NCBI GenBank assembly: GCA_038214295.1
Contig: JBBQSA010000010.1
Location: 11,181-75,180, forward strand
Source of the DNA: SHZI01 sp038214295
GTDB lineage: Bacteria; Pseudomonadota; Gammaproteobacteria; Steroidobacterales; GCA-2729495
Reading direction: 5' to 3'
Length of the DNA: 64,000 nucleotides
Shown one piece after another: positions 15,857 to 24,928 of the stretch. Made by a program: the position numbers and the translations under genes. Within the stretch, counting starts at the first letter, position 1; the number at the start of each line of letters is the position of its first letter. Under the pieces are notes generated by a model, which was not told the origin of the DNA, made no database searches, and saw only the letters and a program-made list of their open reading frames with translations.

Positions 15857-16516
15857 TCAGCGCCGCCGCCACCAGGCGATGCCGAGGATCACGATTCCCA
15901 GCGCCGCGGCGGCGAGCAGCAGCAGGTACTGGCGCTGCACGAAAGCCGAGCCCAGGTACACGGTGCCAAGGGCGTAGGGCAGTTCGGCGAGCGCCAGTCC
16001 GCCCAGGTAGATCCGGGCGGGGTACCCGAAGAGTCCGAAGAAGTAGCCCGAGATGTCCGAGGGCAGCATGAGCTGCGTCAGCACCGCGGTGGCCAGGGAG
16101 CCCACCTTTGGTATGTGGCTCTCGTAGCGGGCAATCTCCCCGGCCGTCAGCATGCGGCGTACGGCGGGCCGCCCCAGGTACCGGCCGATGGTGTAGGTGA
16201 CCACGCCGCCCAGGAACCAGCCGCTCCAGAGCAGCAGGAAGCACGGCATCGGACCCCAGGCCTGGATGCCCAGCGGCACCAGCAGCAGGCTGGAGAAGAA
16301 CACCAGGATGGCCGAGACGGCGGCGAGCAGCACGAACAGCAGTGCGCCCGCTATGGGCCAGGCGGCGATCACGGGCTCGACCAGGGCGATGACGCGGACC
16401 ACCTGCTGGTGGATCTCCTCGGAGTAGGCGAGGAGCGCCGCGACCATCACCCCGATGATGATTATCGGCAGCCGCCGCGAGAGCTGTGCCAGCCCGGTTC
16501 GCGTGGTCGTGTTCAT
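15857..16516 (-). CDS. TVP38/TMEM64 (VTT/DedA-like) membrane protein
   Basis: A 219-residue inner-membrane protein with about five or six hydrophobic segments. The central region has the VTT-domain pattern: F-F-S-S-L-L-L-V-P-L-G, then G-W-F-L-G-G-V-V-T-Y-T-I-G-R-Y-L-G-R and a Y-F-F-G-L-F-G-Y-P segment. ATG 16516 overlaps the TGA of the upstream permease gene (ATGA), indicating translational coupling, so the longer in-frame start 11 codons upstream is unlikely. VTT proteins are linked to lipid flipping and membrane homeostasis. Its stop lies 7 bp from the convergent patatin/Omp85 gene. Confidence 0.82.
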   Translation of the reverse strand: MNTTTRTGLAQLSRRLPIIIIGVMVAALLAYSEEIHQQVVRVIALVEPVIAAWPIAGALLFVLLAAVSAILVFFSSLLLVPLGIQAWGPMPCFLLLWSGWFLGGVVTYTIGRYLGRPAVRRMLTAGEIARYESHIPKVGSLATAVLTQLMLPSDISGYFFGLFGYPARIYLGGLALAELPYALGTVYLGSAFVQRQYLLLLAAAALGIVILGIAWWRRR

Positions 16517-17871
16517 GCGCTGGCCGCCGGTGCCCGCCGCTCGAGCCACGCCGCGGCGAGCAGGCCGAGGGCCAGTACCGCCAGCCCCGCGATAGCCCCC
16601 ACCCTCACGTAGGCGACACTGGACCAGAGCACAAAGAGACTGCTCGCCGTGAACACCAGGGGTAGCACGGGGTAGAGCGGCGCCCGGAAGGGCCGGTACG
16701 CCAAGGGTTGCCGGCGGCGGAGAATGATCAGGGCAATGCCACTCAACGCCATGAACAGCCAGTAGACCGGGGCCGTGTAGTCCACCAGCGTTGCGAAGCC
16801 CTCGCGCGTGGCGGTGCCGAGGCCGATCAGGACGAGGGCCACCAGGCTCTGGGCGACGAGCGCTGCCGCCGGTATGCCGCGCGAGTCATTCCAGTCGGCG
16901 AGTGCGCCGAGTGCAGGCCAGTCCCGGGCAGCGGCGAAGGTGGTGCGCGCGCCGACGATGATCGTGGCGTTGATCGAGGTGACGACGGCCGCGAAAACTA
17001 CCGCGATCACCGGCAGCTCGGCGCCCCGGGCGAAGGCGAGCGCCATCAGCCGGGAGGCCGGGGCCGGGGACGAGCCGAGTCCCGACAGGCCGAGACCCCG
17101 CCACAGCGCCCAGTTGATCACCAGGTAGAGTGCCGTCACTGCCCCGAGGCCCAGCATCAGGGCCCGCAGCATGCCGTGGGCGGGGTCGCGCATCTCGGCC
17201 GAGAGCGTCGCGATCTCGGTCCAGCCACCGTAGGCGAGCATCACGAACACCATCGCGAGGCCGAAGGATGGCAGGCTGTGCCCGGTTGCTGGCGTCGGGT
17301 CCAGTGGTGGCGTGCCCCGCACGACGAACAGGAGGCCCACGAGGCCGATCAGCAGCATGCCGGCGACCAGCGTGAGCGTCAGGCCCACCTGGGTGTCGAT
17401 ACCGGCGGAGCGGCTGCGCAGGTTCACGACACTCAACACGAGCAGGGTGATGGTGGCGTAGATCGACGAACCGAAACTGCCCAGTGGCAGGGTGGCCTGC
17501 AGGTAGTCGCCCAGCACGAAGGAGAGCAGGGCCAGCGAGCCGGTGTTGATCACGGCAAACCGGGCCCACGCGAACAGGAAACCCACCCGTCGCCCGTAAG
17601 CCAGGGTCAGGAAACGGTAGTCGCCGCCCTGGCTCGGGAACGCGGCCGCCAGTTCTGCGTAGCAGGTGGCGCCGAGCAGGGCGAGCACACCGCCGAGGAG
17701 CCAGGCGCCGAACAGCGCCGCATCCGAGCCCGCGTTGGCAGCCACCAGGGCCGGGGACTTGAACAGGCCGGCGCCGACCACCATGCCGACGGCGACCGAG
17801 GCGGCGGCGCGGGCGGTGAGCAGGCCGTCGGCCGGCTGCGGCTTGCCGGGTGAGGTGCGCTTGAGATTCAC
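16513..17871 (-). CDS. APC-family amino acid permease
   Basis: A 452-residue transporter of the amino acid-polyamine-organocation superfamily with twelve predicted membrane segments. The first helix holds the unwound-helix motif V-G-M-V-V-G-A-G-L-F-K-S-P, and TM2-3 shows C-Y-A-E-L-A-A-A-F-P-S-Q-G-G-D-Y, both typical of the family's substrate site. The N terminus is short and cytosolic. The stop overlaps the VTT gene start by four bases. It diverges from the TonB-dependent receptor gene across 80 bp. Which amino acid or amine is carried cannot be told from sequence; the general architecture fits exchangers of the LAT/SteT group. Confidence 0.87.
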   Translation of the reverse strand: MNLKRTSPGKPQPADGLLTARAAASVAVGMVVGAGLFKSPALVAANAGSDAALFGAWLLGGVLALLGATCYAELAAAFPSQGGDYRFLTLAYGRRVGFLFAWARFAVINTGSLALLSFVLGDYLQATLPLGSFGSSIYATITLLVLSVVNLRSRSAGIDTQVGLTLTLVAGMLLIGLVGLLFVVRGTPPLDPTPATGHSLPSFGLAMVFVMLAYGGWTEIATLSAEMRDPAHGMLRALMLGLGAVTALYLVINWALWRGLGLSGLGSSPAPASRLMALAFARGAELPVIAVVFAAVVTSINATIIVGARTTFAAARDWPALGALADWNDSRGIPAAALVAQSLVALVLIGLGTATREGFATLVDYTAPVYWLFMALSGIALIILRRRQPLAYRPFRAPLYPVLPLVFTASSLFVLWSSVAYVRVGAIAGLAVLALGLLAAAWLERRAPAASA

Positions 17872-17951
17872 TGCCGCGGATACTACTGTCTCGGCCAGAA
17901 GAACGCCCGCCGGGCCCCGTCCCTGTCAATCCCGCGTCCTGGAGATCCCTC

Positions 17952-20474
17952 GTGCAGAGTCATCGCCTGAAGTCCGCTTCCGGAATCCCGCTTGCTGCGC
18001 TCGGGTTAGGGCTGGGCCTGGCGCTGACCGCACCAGCGGCCCTTGCCCAGACCAAGACCCAGACCCAGGCCGCGCTCACCACCGCAGAACTCGAGAACAT
18101 CCTCGTGATCGGCTCCCGCGTGGGTGAGCGCACCGCCCTGGACACGCCGGTCCCGGTCGACGTGCTGGGCAGCGACGAGTTGAAGGCCGCCGGCGCGGTC
18201 GCCGGCGAACTGGGCCAGGCCCTGGCGGTGCTGGCGCCGTCCTTCAACTTTCCCCGCCAGTCGAACTCCGGCAGCTCGGACCTGGTGAGAGCGGGGCAGC
18301 TGCGCGGCATGAGCCCGGACCAGATGCTGGTGCTCGTGAACGGGCGCCGACGCCACACCTCCGCGATCGTCAACACGGAGACGAAGATCGGCCGCGGTAC
18401 CGCTGCCGTGGACTTCAACAACATTCCGCTGAATGCCATCAGCCGTGTCGAGGTCCTGCGGGACGGCGCGGGCGCCCTCTACGGCTCCGACGCGATCGCC
18501 GGCGTGGTCAACCTGGTGCTCGATTCCCGGCCGGGCTTCGAGAGTAACGTGGGCTACGGATTCCACCGCACCGATCTCGATCCCATCAACAAGACCCTGA
18601 CGGACGGGGAGACCATCATCCTGGACGCCAAGTACGGCTGGCAGCTCGCTGGCGACGGCTTCTTCAAGGCCGGCGCCGCCTACCGGACGCGCAACGCCAC
18701 CAATCGTGCCGGCTTCGACCAGGTGCCGTTTTTCGAGGAGCAGACGCCCGACAACCTGGCGCTCGCCGGCCGGCGCAACTATGCGGAAGGCGATCCCAGC
18801 GTCGACGAGCTGAACCTGTGGTTCAACGGGGTCATGCCGCTGGGCGGCTTCGAGCTGTACAGCTTCGGAACCTACGGCAACCGGGATAGCGACGGTGGCG
18901 GCGCCTTCTTTCGCTACCCGGACAGCAGCAGCAACGTCAGGGCGATCTACGACCAGGGCTTTCGTCCCGAGACCACCGGCAAGGACAGGGACTACGCGGC
19001 CACGGTGGGCCTCCGGACGGACGCCAACGGCTGGGATCTGGATGCCGCGGTCAGCTATGGCCGCAACGAGTTCGAATTCGGCGTTAATCATTCGCTGAAC
19101 GCGTCCCTCGGGCCGGCGAGCCCGACGTCGTTCAACTCCGGCACCTACCAGAACGAGCAGGTGATCGCGGGCCTCAACGCGAGCCGCGGCTTCGCCGTGG
19201 ACTGGCTGCGGGCGCCGCTCGCGGTGGCGTTCGGCGCCGAGTACCGCACGGAGGACTACGCGACCACGCGGGGCGACCTCGCGTCCTACGACGCTGGCCT
19301 CTACGGCGATGCGGGCTGCGCGACCCCGGACATCCCCTCCGGTACTGTCGACTTCATCTGCAGCGTCGGTGCCCAGGCGGCGCCGGGACTCACGCCGGGC
19401 GACGAGGTCTCCATCGACCGGAGCGTCGTCAGCCTGTATGCGGACGCCGGCACGGAGCTGACCGAGCGGTTGTTCGTGGAGGCGGCGGGCCGCTACGAGG
19501 ACTACAACGACTTCGGCTCGGCGGTCACCGGCAAGCTGGCCGGCCGCTACGAAGTCACGAACTCGCTGGCGCTCCGCGCCGCCGTGTCAAACAGCTTCCG
19601 GGCGCCCAACATCGCCCAGCTCGGCTTCTCCGACACGACGCTGAACTTCGGCGAGGACCGGGCGCTGGTCCGGACCCGGACGCTGCGGGTGGACGACCCG
19701 ATCGCGAGGTCCCTGGGCGCGAAAGACCTGAAGGAGGAGACGTCCTTCAACCTGAGCGCCGGCATCGTGGGCCGGTACGAGGACCTGCGCTTCAGCCTCG
19801 ACGTCTTCCAGATCGACGTGGATGACCGCATCACCCTGTCGGAGCGCCTGTTCAGCGAGCCCCTCACGGCCTTCATCCAGGCCCAGCCGGGCGGCGAGGA
19901 CATCCAGTCGGTGCGCTTCTTCACTAACGCGGTGGACACGCGGACCCGGGGCCTCGATGCGGTGCTCAGCTACGCCAAACCCTGGCTGGGCGGCGATTTC
20001 CAGACCTCTCTTGCCTTCAACTATTCAAAGACCGACGTGCAGACGGTGCGCGGCTCCACGCCCGAACTGACGGTGATCGACCCGGACCTGACGCTGGTGG
20101 GTGTGGAGGAGTTGAACACGCTGGAGGACGCCACCCCGCACAGCAAGTTTATATTAAGCGGCAACTGGTCCGGCGAGCACTGGGACGTCCAGGGCCGCCT
20201 GTCCCGGTACGACAGCGCCGTCCGGGTCTTCAACTTTGGTGGCGGCTTCGAGCCGCGCCAGGAGTACGGCGCCGAATACCAGGTGGACGTGGAGGCCGGC
20301 TACCGCTTCAACGAGCACGTAGCCATGTACCTGGGCGCCGCGAACCTCCTGGACAACTACCCGGACCGGTCCTCCTCCGACATCAACTACTTCGGCAACC
20401 TGCCCTACGACATTCTCTCGCCGATCGGCGTGAACGGCCGTTACCTCTACGCCCGGGCGACCTACAAGCTGTGA
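17952..20474 (+). CDS. TonB-dependent receptor
   Basis: An 840-residue outer-membrane receptor. The start is GTG 17952 (GGAG nine bases upstream), followed by a signal peptide ending A-A-L-A-Q. A TonB-box-like E-N-I-L-V-I-G segment at ~43-49 precedes the plug domain (residues ~60-165, with R-G-M-S-P-D-Q-M-L-V-L-V-N-G-R-R-R and V-E-V-L-R-D-G-A-G-A-L-Y-G-S-D-A-I-A-G). The remaining ~670 residues form the 22-strand barrel, ending L-Y-A-R-A-T-Y-K-L. It heads a tight rightward run, its stop overlapping the haloalkane dehalogenase start as TGATG. The plug R-G and S-D-A-I-A-G signatures match receptors for organic ligands rather than a clear siderophore type, so uptake of a hydrophobic substrate for the downstream hydrolases is an inference. 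Confidence 0.92.
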   Translation: MQSHRLKSASGIPLAALGLGLGLALTAPAALAQTKTQTQAALTTAELENILVIGSRVGERTALDTPVPVDVLGSDELKAAGAVAGELGQALAVLAPSFNFPRQSNSGSSDLVRAGQLRGMSPDQMLVLVNGRRRHTSAIVNTETKIGRGTAAVDFNNIPLNAISRVEVLRDGAGALYGSDAIAGVVNLVLDSRPGFESNVGYGFHRTDLDPINKTLTDGETIILDAKYGWQLAGDGFFKAGAAYRTRNATNRAGFDQVPFFEEQTPDNLALAGRRNYAEGDPSVDELNLWFNGVMPLGGFELYSFGTYGNRDSDGGGAFFRYPDSSSNVRAIYDQGFRPETTGKDRDYAATVGLRTDANGWDLDAAVSYGRNEFEFGVNHSLNASLGPASPTSFNSGTYQNEQVIAGLNASRGFAVDWLRAPLAVAFGAEYRTEDYATTRGDLASYDAGLYGDAGCATPDIPSGTVDFICSVGAQAAPGLTPGDEVSIDRSVVSLYADAGTELTERLFVEAAGRYEDYNDFGSAVTGKLAGRYEVTNSLALRAAVSNSFRAPNIAQLGFSDTTLNFGEDRALVRTRTLRVDDPIARSLGAKDLKEETSFNLSAGIVGRYEDLRFSLDVFQIDVDDRITLSERLFSEPLTAFIQAQPGGEDIQSVRFFTNAVDTRTRGLDAVLSYAKPWLGGDFQTSLAFNYSKTDVQTVRGSTPELTVIDPDLTLVGVEELNTLEDATPHSKFILSGNWSGEHWDVQGRLSRYDSAVRVFNFGGGFEPRQEYGAEYQVDVEAGYRFNEHVAMYLGAANLLDNYPDRSSSDINYFGNLPYDILSPIGVNGRYLYARATYKL

Positions 20475-21328
20475 TGGGTGAGGCGCGAGTGCTGGGCCGG
20501 CGGCTCGCCTGGGCGGAGGCGGGCACGGGGGACCCGATCGTGTTCCTCCACGGGAATCCCGTGTCGTCCCTGCTCTGGCGCCACATCCTGCCGGAGCTCG
20601 CGCCCCTGGGGCGGTGCCTTGCGCCGGACCTGCTCGGCATGGGGCGGTCCGAGAAGCTCGCCGACGCCGGTCCCGGCAGTTACCGGTTCGTGGACCAATA
20701 TCGCCATCTCGAGGCTTTGCTCGACGCGCTCGACGTGCGCTCCCGCGTGACGCTGGTCCTGCACGACTGGGGATCGGCCCTGGGCTTTCACTGGGCCCGC
20801 CAGCACCCGGACCGCGTCGCGCGGATCGCCTACATGGAGGCGATCGTCCGGCCCCTGTCGTGGGACGAGTGGCCTGCCGTCAGCCAGCCGATGTTCCAGG
20901 CGCTGCGCTCGGACAAGGGCGAGCAGCTGATCCTCGAGCGCAACCTGTTTATCGAACGCATCCTGCCGGCCTCGGTCCTGCGCACCCTGACCGACGGGGA
21001 GATGGCCGCCTACCGGGAGCCGTTCCTGGAGCCCGGGGAGGGGCGCCGCGCCATGCTCACCTGGCCCCGGGAACTGCCGCTTGGGGGCGAGCCTGCGGAC
21101 GTGGTGCGGATCGTCCGGGAGTACGCCGACTGGATGGCAGCCAATGAGATTCCCAAACTGTTCATCAACGCCGAACCCGGCGCGATCCTGGTGGGCGCGC
21201 AGCGGGAATTCTGCCGGGGCTGGCGTAACCAGACCGAGGTGACCGTGCCCGGCATCCATTTCATCCAGGAGGACTCGCCAGAGCAGATCACTGACGCCTT
21301 GACGGCCTGGATGCGGGCCACGGCGTGA
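20474..21328 (+). CDS. haloalkane dehalogenase, HLD-II type
   Basis: A 284-residue alpha/beta hydrolase with the complete haloalkane dehalogenase-II active site seen in DhaA/LinB: halide-stabilising Asn28 in H-G-N-P, nucleophile Asp98 with halide-binding Trp99 in H-D-W-G, catalytic Glu122 in Y-M-E-A-I, and His262 in G-I-H-F-I-Q-E-D. Hydrolytic C-halogen cleavage giving alcohol and halide is therefore the expected reaction; the native substrate is unknown. The start ATG 20474 overlaps the receptor stop (TGATG); GTG 20471 is an alternative. The gene's stop in turn overlaps the start of a second dehalogenase-like gene (GTGA), so the three are translationally coupled. No signal peptide: cytosolic. 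Confidence 0.9.
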   Translation: MGEARVLGRRLAWAEAGTGDPIVFLHGNPVSSLLWRHILPELAPLGRCLAPDLLGMGRSEKLADAGPGSYRFVDQYRHLEALLDALDVRSRVTLVLHDWGSALGFHWARQHPDRVARIAYMEAIVRPLSWDEWPAVSQPMFQALRSDKGEQLILERNLFIERILPASVLRTLTDGEMAAYREPFLEPGEGRRAMLTWPRELPLGGEPADVVRIVREYADWMAANEIPKLFINAEPGAILVGAQREFCRGWRNQTEVTVPGIHFIQEDSPEQITDALTAWMRATA

Positions 21329-22236
21329 CGCCCCTGCGCACGCCGGACGAACGCTTCCGGGGCCTGCCGGACTACGACTACGCGCCGCACTACCTGGCGG
21401 TTCCCGACGAGCGCTTCGGCAGCCTGCGCATGCACTACCTGGACGAGGGCGCGCCAGGCAGCCCGGTCATCCTGCTGCTGCACGGCCAGGGCAGCTGGTG
21501 CTACCTGTACCGCCGGATGATCCCGCTGCTCGTCGCCGCGGGCTTCCGCGTGATCGCGCCGGACTACATCGGCTTCGGCCGGTCCGACAAGCTGCCCTCC
21601 ACGGAGGACTACACGTTCCAGCGCCACATCGACTGGCTGCTGGCCTTTCTCGATGTGCTGGGCCTGCGCGACGTGACGGCCTACCTGTTCGACTGGGGCG
21701 GCTTCTTCGGCCTGCGCATCGCCGCCGAGCGGCCGGAATTCTTCGGGCGGCTGGTGCTAAGCAACACCATGCTGCCCACGGGCCAGGGCTCCGGCCGCGG
21801 CTGGTTCATCCAGTGGAGGGAGGAGCAGTTTGCCTTGCCGAAGTTCCCCCAGGGCGAGATGGTCAACGACGGCGTCGTCCGGAAGCTCCGGCCCGAGGTC
21901 ATCGCCGCCTATGACGCGCCCTACCTGGACGAGACCTACAAGACCGGCCCCCGGCGCTTTCCGATGATCCTGCCGATCGACCCCGGGGACCCGGCAGCGA
22001 TCGCCAACGCACGGGCCTGGGAGGTGCTCGCCGGGTGGCAAAAGCCGGTGCTCACCCTGTTCAGCGCCGCCTTTGCCGGCAGCGCGATGGGGCCCGAGCG
22101 CCTGCTGGCCCACCTGCCCGGCGCACAGGACCAGCCCCACGCGCTGCTGCCTGACGCGAACTTCTACATCGTGGAGGACCAGCCGGAGGAACTGGCCCGG
22201 CGCATCGTGCTCTTTGCCAACTCGTCACCTGGCTGA
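21325..22236 (+). CDS. haloalkane dehalogenase-like protein (HLD-I type) lacking catalytic His and acid
   Basis: A 303-residue alpha/beta hydrolase aligning over its length with the HLD-I group of haloalkane dehalogenases. The nucleophile Asp123 is retained in F-D-W-G-G, as are R-V-I-A-P-D-Y-I-G-F-G-R-S-D-K and the D-Y-T-F-x-x-H segment. The family's A-G-H-F-L-Q-E-D reads A-N-F-Y-I-V-E-D, with no gap needed against the preceding G-A-Q-x-Q-P-H block, so Phe280 occupies the catalytic histidine position. The acid-bearing F-S-D-S-D-P reads F-S-A-A-F-A. The cap and core look intact. The start GTG 21325 overlaps the previous stop. It may be a non-hydrolytic binding protein, a regulator of its active neighbour, or an enzyme with altered chemistry. 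Confidence 0.82.
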   Translation: MTPLRTPDERFRGLPDYDYAPHYLAVPDERFGSLRMHYLDEGAPGSPVILLLHGQGSWCYLYRRMIPLLVAAGFRVIAPDYIGFGRSDKLPSTEDYTFQRHIDWLLAFLDVLGLRDVTAYLFDWGGFFGLRIAAERPEFFGRLVLSNTMLPTGQGSGRGWFIQWREEQFALPKFPQGEMVNDGVVRKLRPEVIAAYDAPYLDETYKTGPRRFPMILPIDPGDPAAIANARAWEVLAGWQKPVLTLFSAAFAGSAMGPERLLAHLPGAQDQPHALLPDANFYIVEDQPEELARRIVLFANSSPG

Positions 22237-22237
22237 G

Positions 22238-23068
22238 ATGCGGTCCGTGCTGCCCGCCCTGACCCTCGAACCGATCGGTGTCGTGCACAGCGACCTGAAG
22301 ACCAAGGTGGAGGCGGCGCGCCAGCCGGCAGCAGCGCCGGACACGGCGGCGCGCATCGAGCTCTACCCGGGCCGCAACTTCGAGCACGCGCTTACGGATC
22401 TCGCAGGCTGGGAGCGGATCTGGGTGCTGTTCTGGTTCCACCTGAACGATTCCTGGCGGCCCAAGGTGCTGCCGCCCCGGAGCGCCTCCGGCCGCAAGGG
22501 CGTGTTCGCCACCCGGTCGCCCTACCGGCCGAACCCGCTGGGACTCTCGGCGGTCCGGCTCGAGCGGATCGACGGGCTCGTCCTGCACATCCGGGACGTG
22601 GACCTGGTGGACGGCACGCCGGTGCTCGACATCAAGCCCTACGTTCCTTACACGGATGCCTACCCGGACTCCGCCACGGGCTGGCTCGGGGACGAGGCCC
22701 TGCTGCCCCAGGCAGCGCGGGGCAGCACGCCGCCGGACCCGATTGCGGCCTGGACGGTCTGTTTCGAGCCGCTGGCTGCCGAGCAGGCCGCCTGGATCGA
22801 GGCGCGCACGGGCTTCGCTATCGGCGGGCGCATCGAGGAGACGCTGAAGCTCGGCCCGCAGCCCCACGCCTACCGGCGCATCCGCCGCGACGGGCCGGAT
22901 TTCCGGCTGAAGGTCAAGGAATGGCGGGTGCGCTTCACGCTGCAGCAGCGCACGGTCCGGGTGCTGGCGATCAGTTCCGGCTACCGGCCGGCCGAGATCG
23001 CCCGGTCGGCGGGGGAGCGGGAGGATCCGCTGGCGGTCCACCGGGACTTCCGGGCCGGGTGGAAGTAG
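22238..23068 (+). CDS. trmO: tRNA (N6-threonylcarbamoyladenosine37-N6)-methyltransferase TrmO
   Basis: A 276-residue protein of the TrmO (formerly YaeB/TsaA, UPF0066) family, which methylates N6 of t6A37 in some tRNAs using SAM. The N-terminal beta-barrel domain has P-I-G-V-V-H-S, the W-E-R-I-W-V-L-F-W-F-H strand, and the signature R-S-P-Y-R-P-N-P-L-G-L-S with K-G-V-F-A-T upstream. The D-x-x-D-G-T-P-V-L-D-I-K-P-Y-V-P-Y block matches the SAM/tRNA site. The C-terminal domain (~170-276) is present, as in full-length TrmO. It starts at ATG 22238, one base after the previous stop, apparently within the receptor-dehalogenase transcript, although its housekeeping role is unrelated. Confidence 0.9.
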   Translation: MRSVLPALTLEPIGVVHSDLKTKVEAARQPAAAPDTAARIELYPGRNFEHALTDLAGWERIWVLFWFHLNDSWRPKVLPPRSASGRKGVFATRSPYRPNPLGLSAVRLERIDGLVLHIRDVDLVDGTPVLDIKPYVPYTDAYPDSATGWLGDEALLPQAARGSTPPDPIAAWTVCFEPLAAEQAAWIEARTGFAIGGRIEETLKLGPQPHAYRRIRRDGPDFRLKVKEWRVRFTLQQRTVRVLAISSGYRPAEIARSAGEREDPLAVHRDFRAGWK

Positions 23069-23124
23069 CCCCGGCCGCCGTACAATGGCCGCTGGACCGG
23101 CGGCTATTCATACAAGGAACGTCC

Positions 23125-24471
23125 ATGGGCACCAGTGAGCGCGGCGGGAAGAGCACCAACCAGCAGCTGCAGCAGCGGCGCGAGCAGGCCATGGCCCGGG
23201 GCATGCCGAGCCAGCTGCCCGTCTACGTGGACCGGGCGGCGAACGCCGAGCTCTGGGACGTGGAGGGCCGGCGCTACATCGACTTTGGCAGCGGCATCGC
23301 GGTGCTGAACACGGGCCACCTGCACCCGGGCGTGCAGGCCGCGGTCCGGGACCAGCTGGAGCGCTTCAGTCACACCTGCTTCATGGTGACGCCCTACGAA
23401 TCGGCCGTGGCCCTGGCAGAGAAGCTGAACACGCTGGCACCGGGCGCGACGCCCAAGAAGACGCTCTTTGTCACGACCGGCGCCGAGGCCGTCGAGAACG
23501 CGGTGAAGATCGCCCGGGTGCATACGGGCCGCACCGGCGTGATCAGCTTTGGCGGCGCGTTCCACGGCCGCACGCTGCTTGCGATGGGTCTCACCGGCAA
23601 GGTCACCCCCTACAAGGCCGGCTTCGGACCGTTTCCCGCAGAGCTGCACCACGCCCCATTCCCGATTGCCTACCACGGCATCAGCGTGGCTGACGCGCTG
23701 GCGGGCCTCGATCGCCTGTTTACCGAGGACATCGAGCCGACGCGTGTCGCCGCGATCATCGTGGAGCCCGTGCAGGGGGAGGGCGGCTTCTACATCGCGC
23801 CGCCAGAATTCCTGCGGGCGCTTCGCACGGTCTGCGACCAGCACGGCATCGTGTTCATCGCTGACGAGATCCAGACGGGCTTCGGCCGCACCGGCCGGAT
23901 GTTCGCCATGGAGTACTCCGGCGTGGAGCCGGACTTGATCACCGTCGCGAAGAGCCTGGCCGGTGGTTTCCCGCTGGCCGGCGTCATCGGCAAGGCTGCG
24001 ATCATGGACGCACCGGCGCCCGGCGGCCTGGGCGGCACCTACGCCGCGTCGCCGATCGGCTGCGCGGCCGGGCTGGCGGTGCTGGAGGCCCTGGAGAAGC
24101 AGCAGCTGCTGACCCGGGCCCGGAACATCGGCGAGCTCATCACCGGCCGGCTGCAGGCCCTGGCCGGACGCTTCGACTGTATCGGCGACGTGCGTGGCCT
24201 GGGTGCCATGGTGGCGATGGAGCTCGTGAAGGACGGCAAGGCGAGCCAGCCGGATGCGGACCTGACGCGTGACCTGGTCCAGGCTGCCGCGCGCAACGGC
24301 CTCATCCTGCTTTCCTGCGGCAAGTCCAAGAACGTCGTGCGCTTCCTCGTGGCCCTGACCGCCAGCGACGTGCTGGTCACGGAAGGCCTCGACATCCTGG
24401 AGAAAAGCCTCGGGGAACTGCGAGTGCCATCGTCCGCGTCTACGACAGCGGCCCGGCAGCGCCAGGCCTGA
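23125..24471 (+). CDS. gabT: 4-aminobutyrate aminotransferase
   Basis: A 448-residue class III PLP-dependent aminotransferase, expected to convert 4-aminobutyrate and 2-oxoglutarate to succinate semialdehyde and glutamate. The start ATG 23125 follows AAGGA by 6 bp. The fold-type I motifs are in place: G-A-E-A-V-E-N-A (119-126), S-F-G-G-A-F-H-G-R-T, the cofactor Asp247 in I-A-D-E-I-Q-T-G-F-G-R-T-G, and the Schiff-base Lys276 in T-V-A-K-S-L-A-G-G-F-P-L. Length and N-terminal arm match GabT better than acetylornithine or diaminobutyrate enzymes. A TACAAT hexamer at 23081-23086 could be a -10 element for internal transcription. Related omega-amino acid substrates are possible. Confidence 0.9.
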   Translation: MGTSERGGKSTNQQLQQRREQAMARGMPSQLPVYVDRAANAELWDVEGRRYIDFGSGIAVLNTGHLHPGVQAAVRDQLERFSHTCFMVTPYESAVALAEKLNTLAPGATPKKTLFVTTGAEAVENAVKIARVHTGRTGVISFGGAFHGRTLLAMGLTGKVTPYKAGFGPFPAELHHAPFPIAYHGISVADALAGLDRLFTEDIEPTRVAAIIVEPVQGEGGFYIAPPEFLRALRTVCDQHGIVFIADEIQTGFGRTGRMFAMEYSGVEPDLITVAKSLAGGFPLAGVIGKAAIMDAPAPGGLGGTYAASPIGCAAGLAVLEALEKQQLLTRARNIGELITGRLQALAGRFDCIGDVRGLGAMVAMELVKDGKASQPDADLTRDLVQAAARNGLILLSCGKSKNVVRFLVALTASDVLVTEGLDILEKSLGELRVPSSASTTAARQRQA

Positions 24472-24476
24472 ATGGC

Positions 24477-24920
24477 GTGAACCTGCCGCTGGTCGTTCTC
24501 GCGGTGCTGATCGGCGCCGGGCTCTCGGTGCAGGTGGGCCTCAACTCCCAGCTGCGCGTGCAGTTTGGCCATCCCGCGCTGGCGGCACTCGGCAACTTCC
24601 TCGTCGGCACCGCGGCGCTGCTCGTCTATCTCGTGGTCCTGCGGGTCACGTGGCCCAGCACCGGCACCCTGCGCGCCGTGCCGGCCAACCAGTGGCTCGG
24701 CGGGCTGCTTGGCGCAACCTACGTGGCGGCGTCCGCCCTGCTGGCGCCGCGGCTGGGTTCCGCCACGCTGCTCGCCCTGATCGTCGGCGGCCAGCTGCTG
24801 ATGTCCCTCGTGCTGGACCACTACGGCTGGATCGGCTTCCCGGCCCACAGCGTGAGTGCCTGGCGGTTGTGCGGCGCGGTGCTGCTGGTTGCGGGCGTCG
24901 TGCTGATCGTGCGGAATTGA
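24477..24920 (+). CDS. DMT-family small transporter (DUF606/YdcZ-like)
   Basis: A 147-residue inner-membrane protein with about five hydrophobic segments, resembling the YdcZ (DUF606) branch of the drug/metabolite transporter superfamily. The opening V-L-I-G-A-G-L-S-V-Q-V-G-L-N-S-Q-L-R and the central L-G-A-T-Y-V-A-A-S and L-I-V-G-G-Q-L-L-M-S-L-V-L-D-H-Y-G-W are characteristic. Proteins of this half-size usually act as dimers, sometimes of two paralogous halves; only one is here. The start GTG 24477 lies 5 bp after gabT, so co-transcription is likely. The substrate is unknown. Confidence 0.8.
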   Translation: MNLPLVVLAVLIGAGLSVQVGLNSQLRVQFGHPALAALGNFLVGTAALLVYLVVLRVTWPSTGTLRAVPANQWLGGLLGATYVAASALLAPRLGSATLLALIVGGQLLMSLVLDHYGWIGFPAHSVSAWRLCGAVLLVAGVVLIVRN

Positions 24921-24928
24921 GCGGCGGG

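Noticed and set aside
21325..22236. Calling the second dehalogenase-like gene a pseudogene
   Set aside because: The frame is intact, overlaps cleanly with its neighbours, and only active-site positions differ, which suits a divergent functional protein better than decay.
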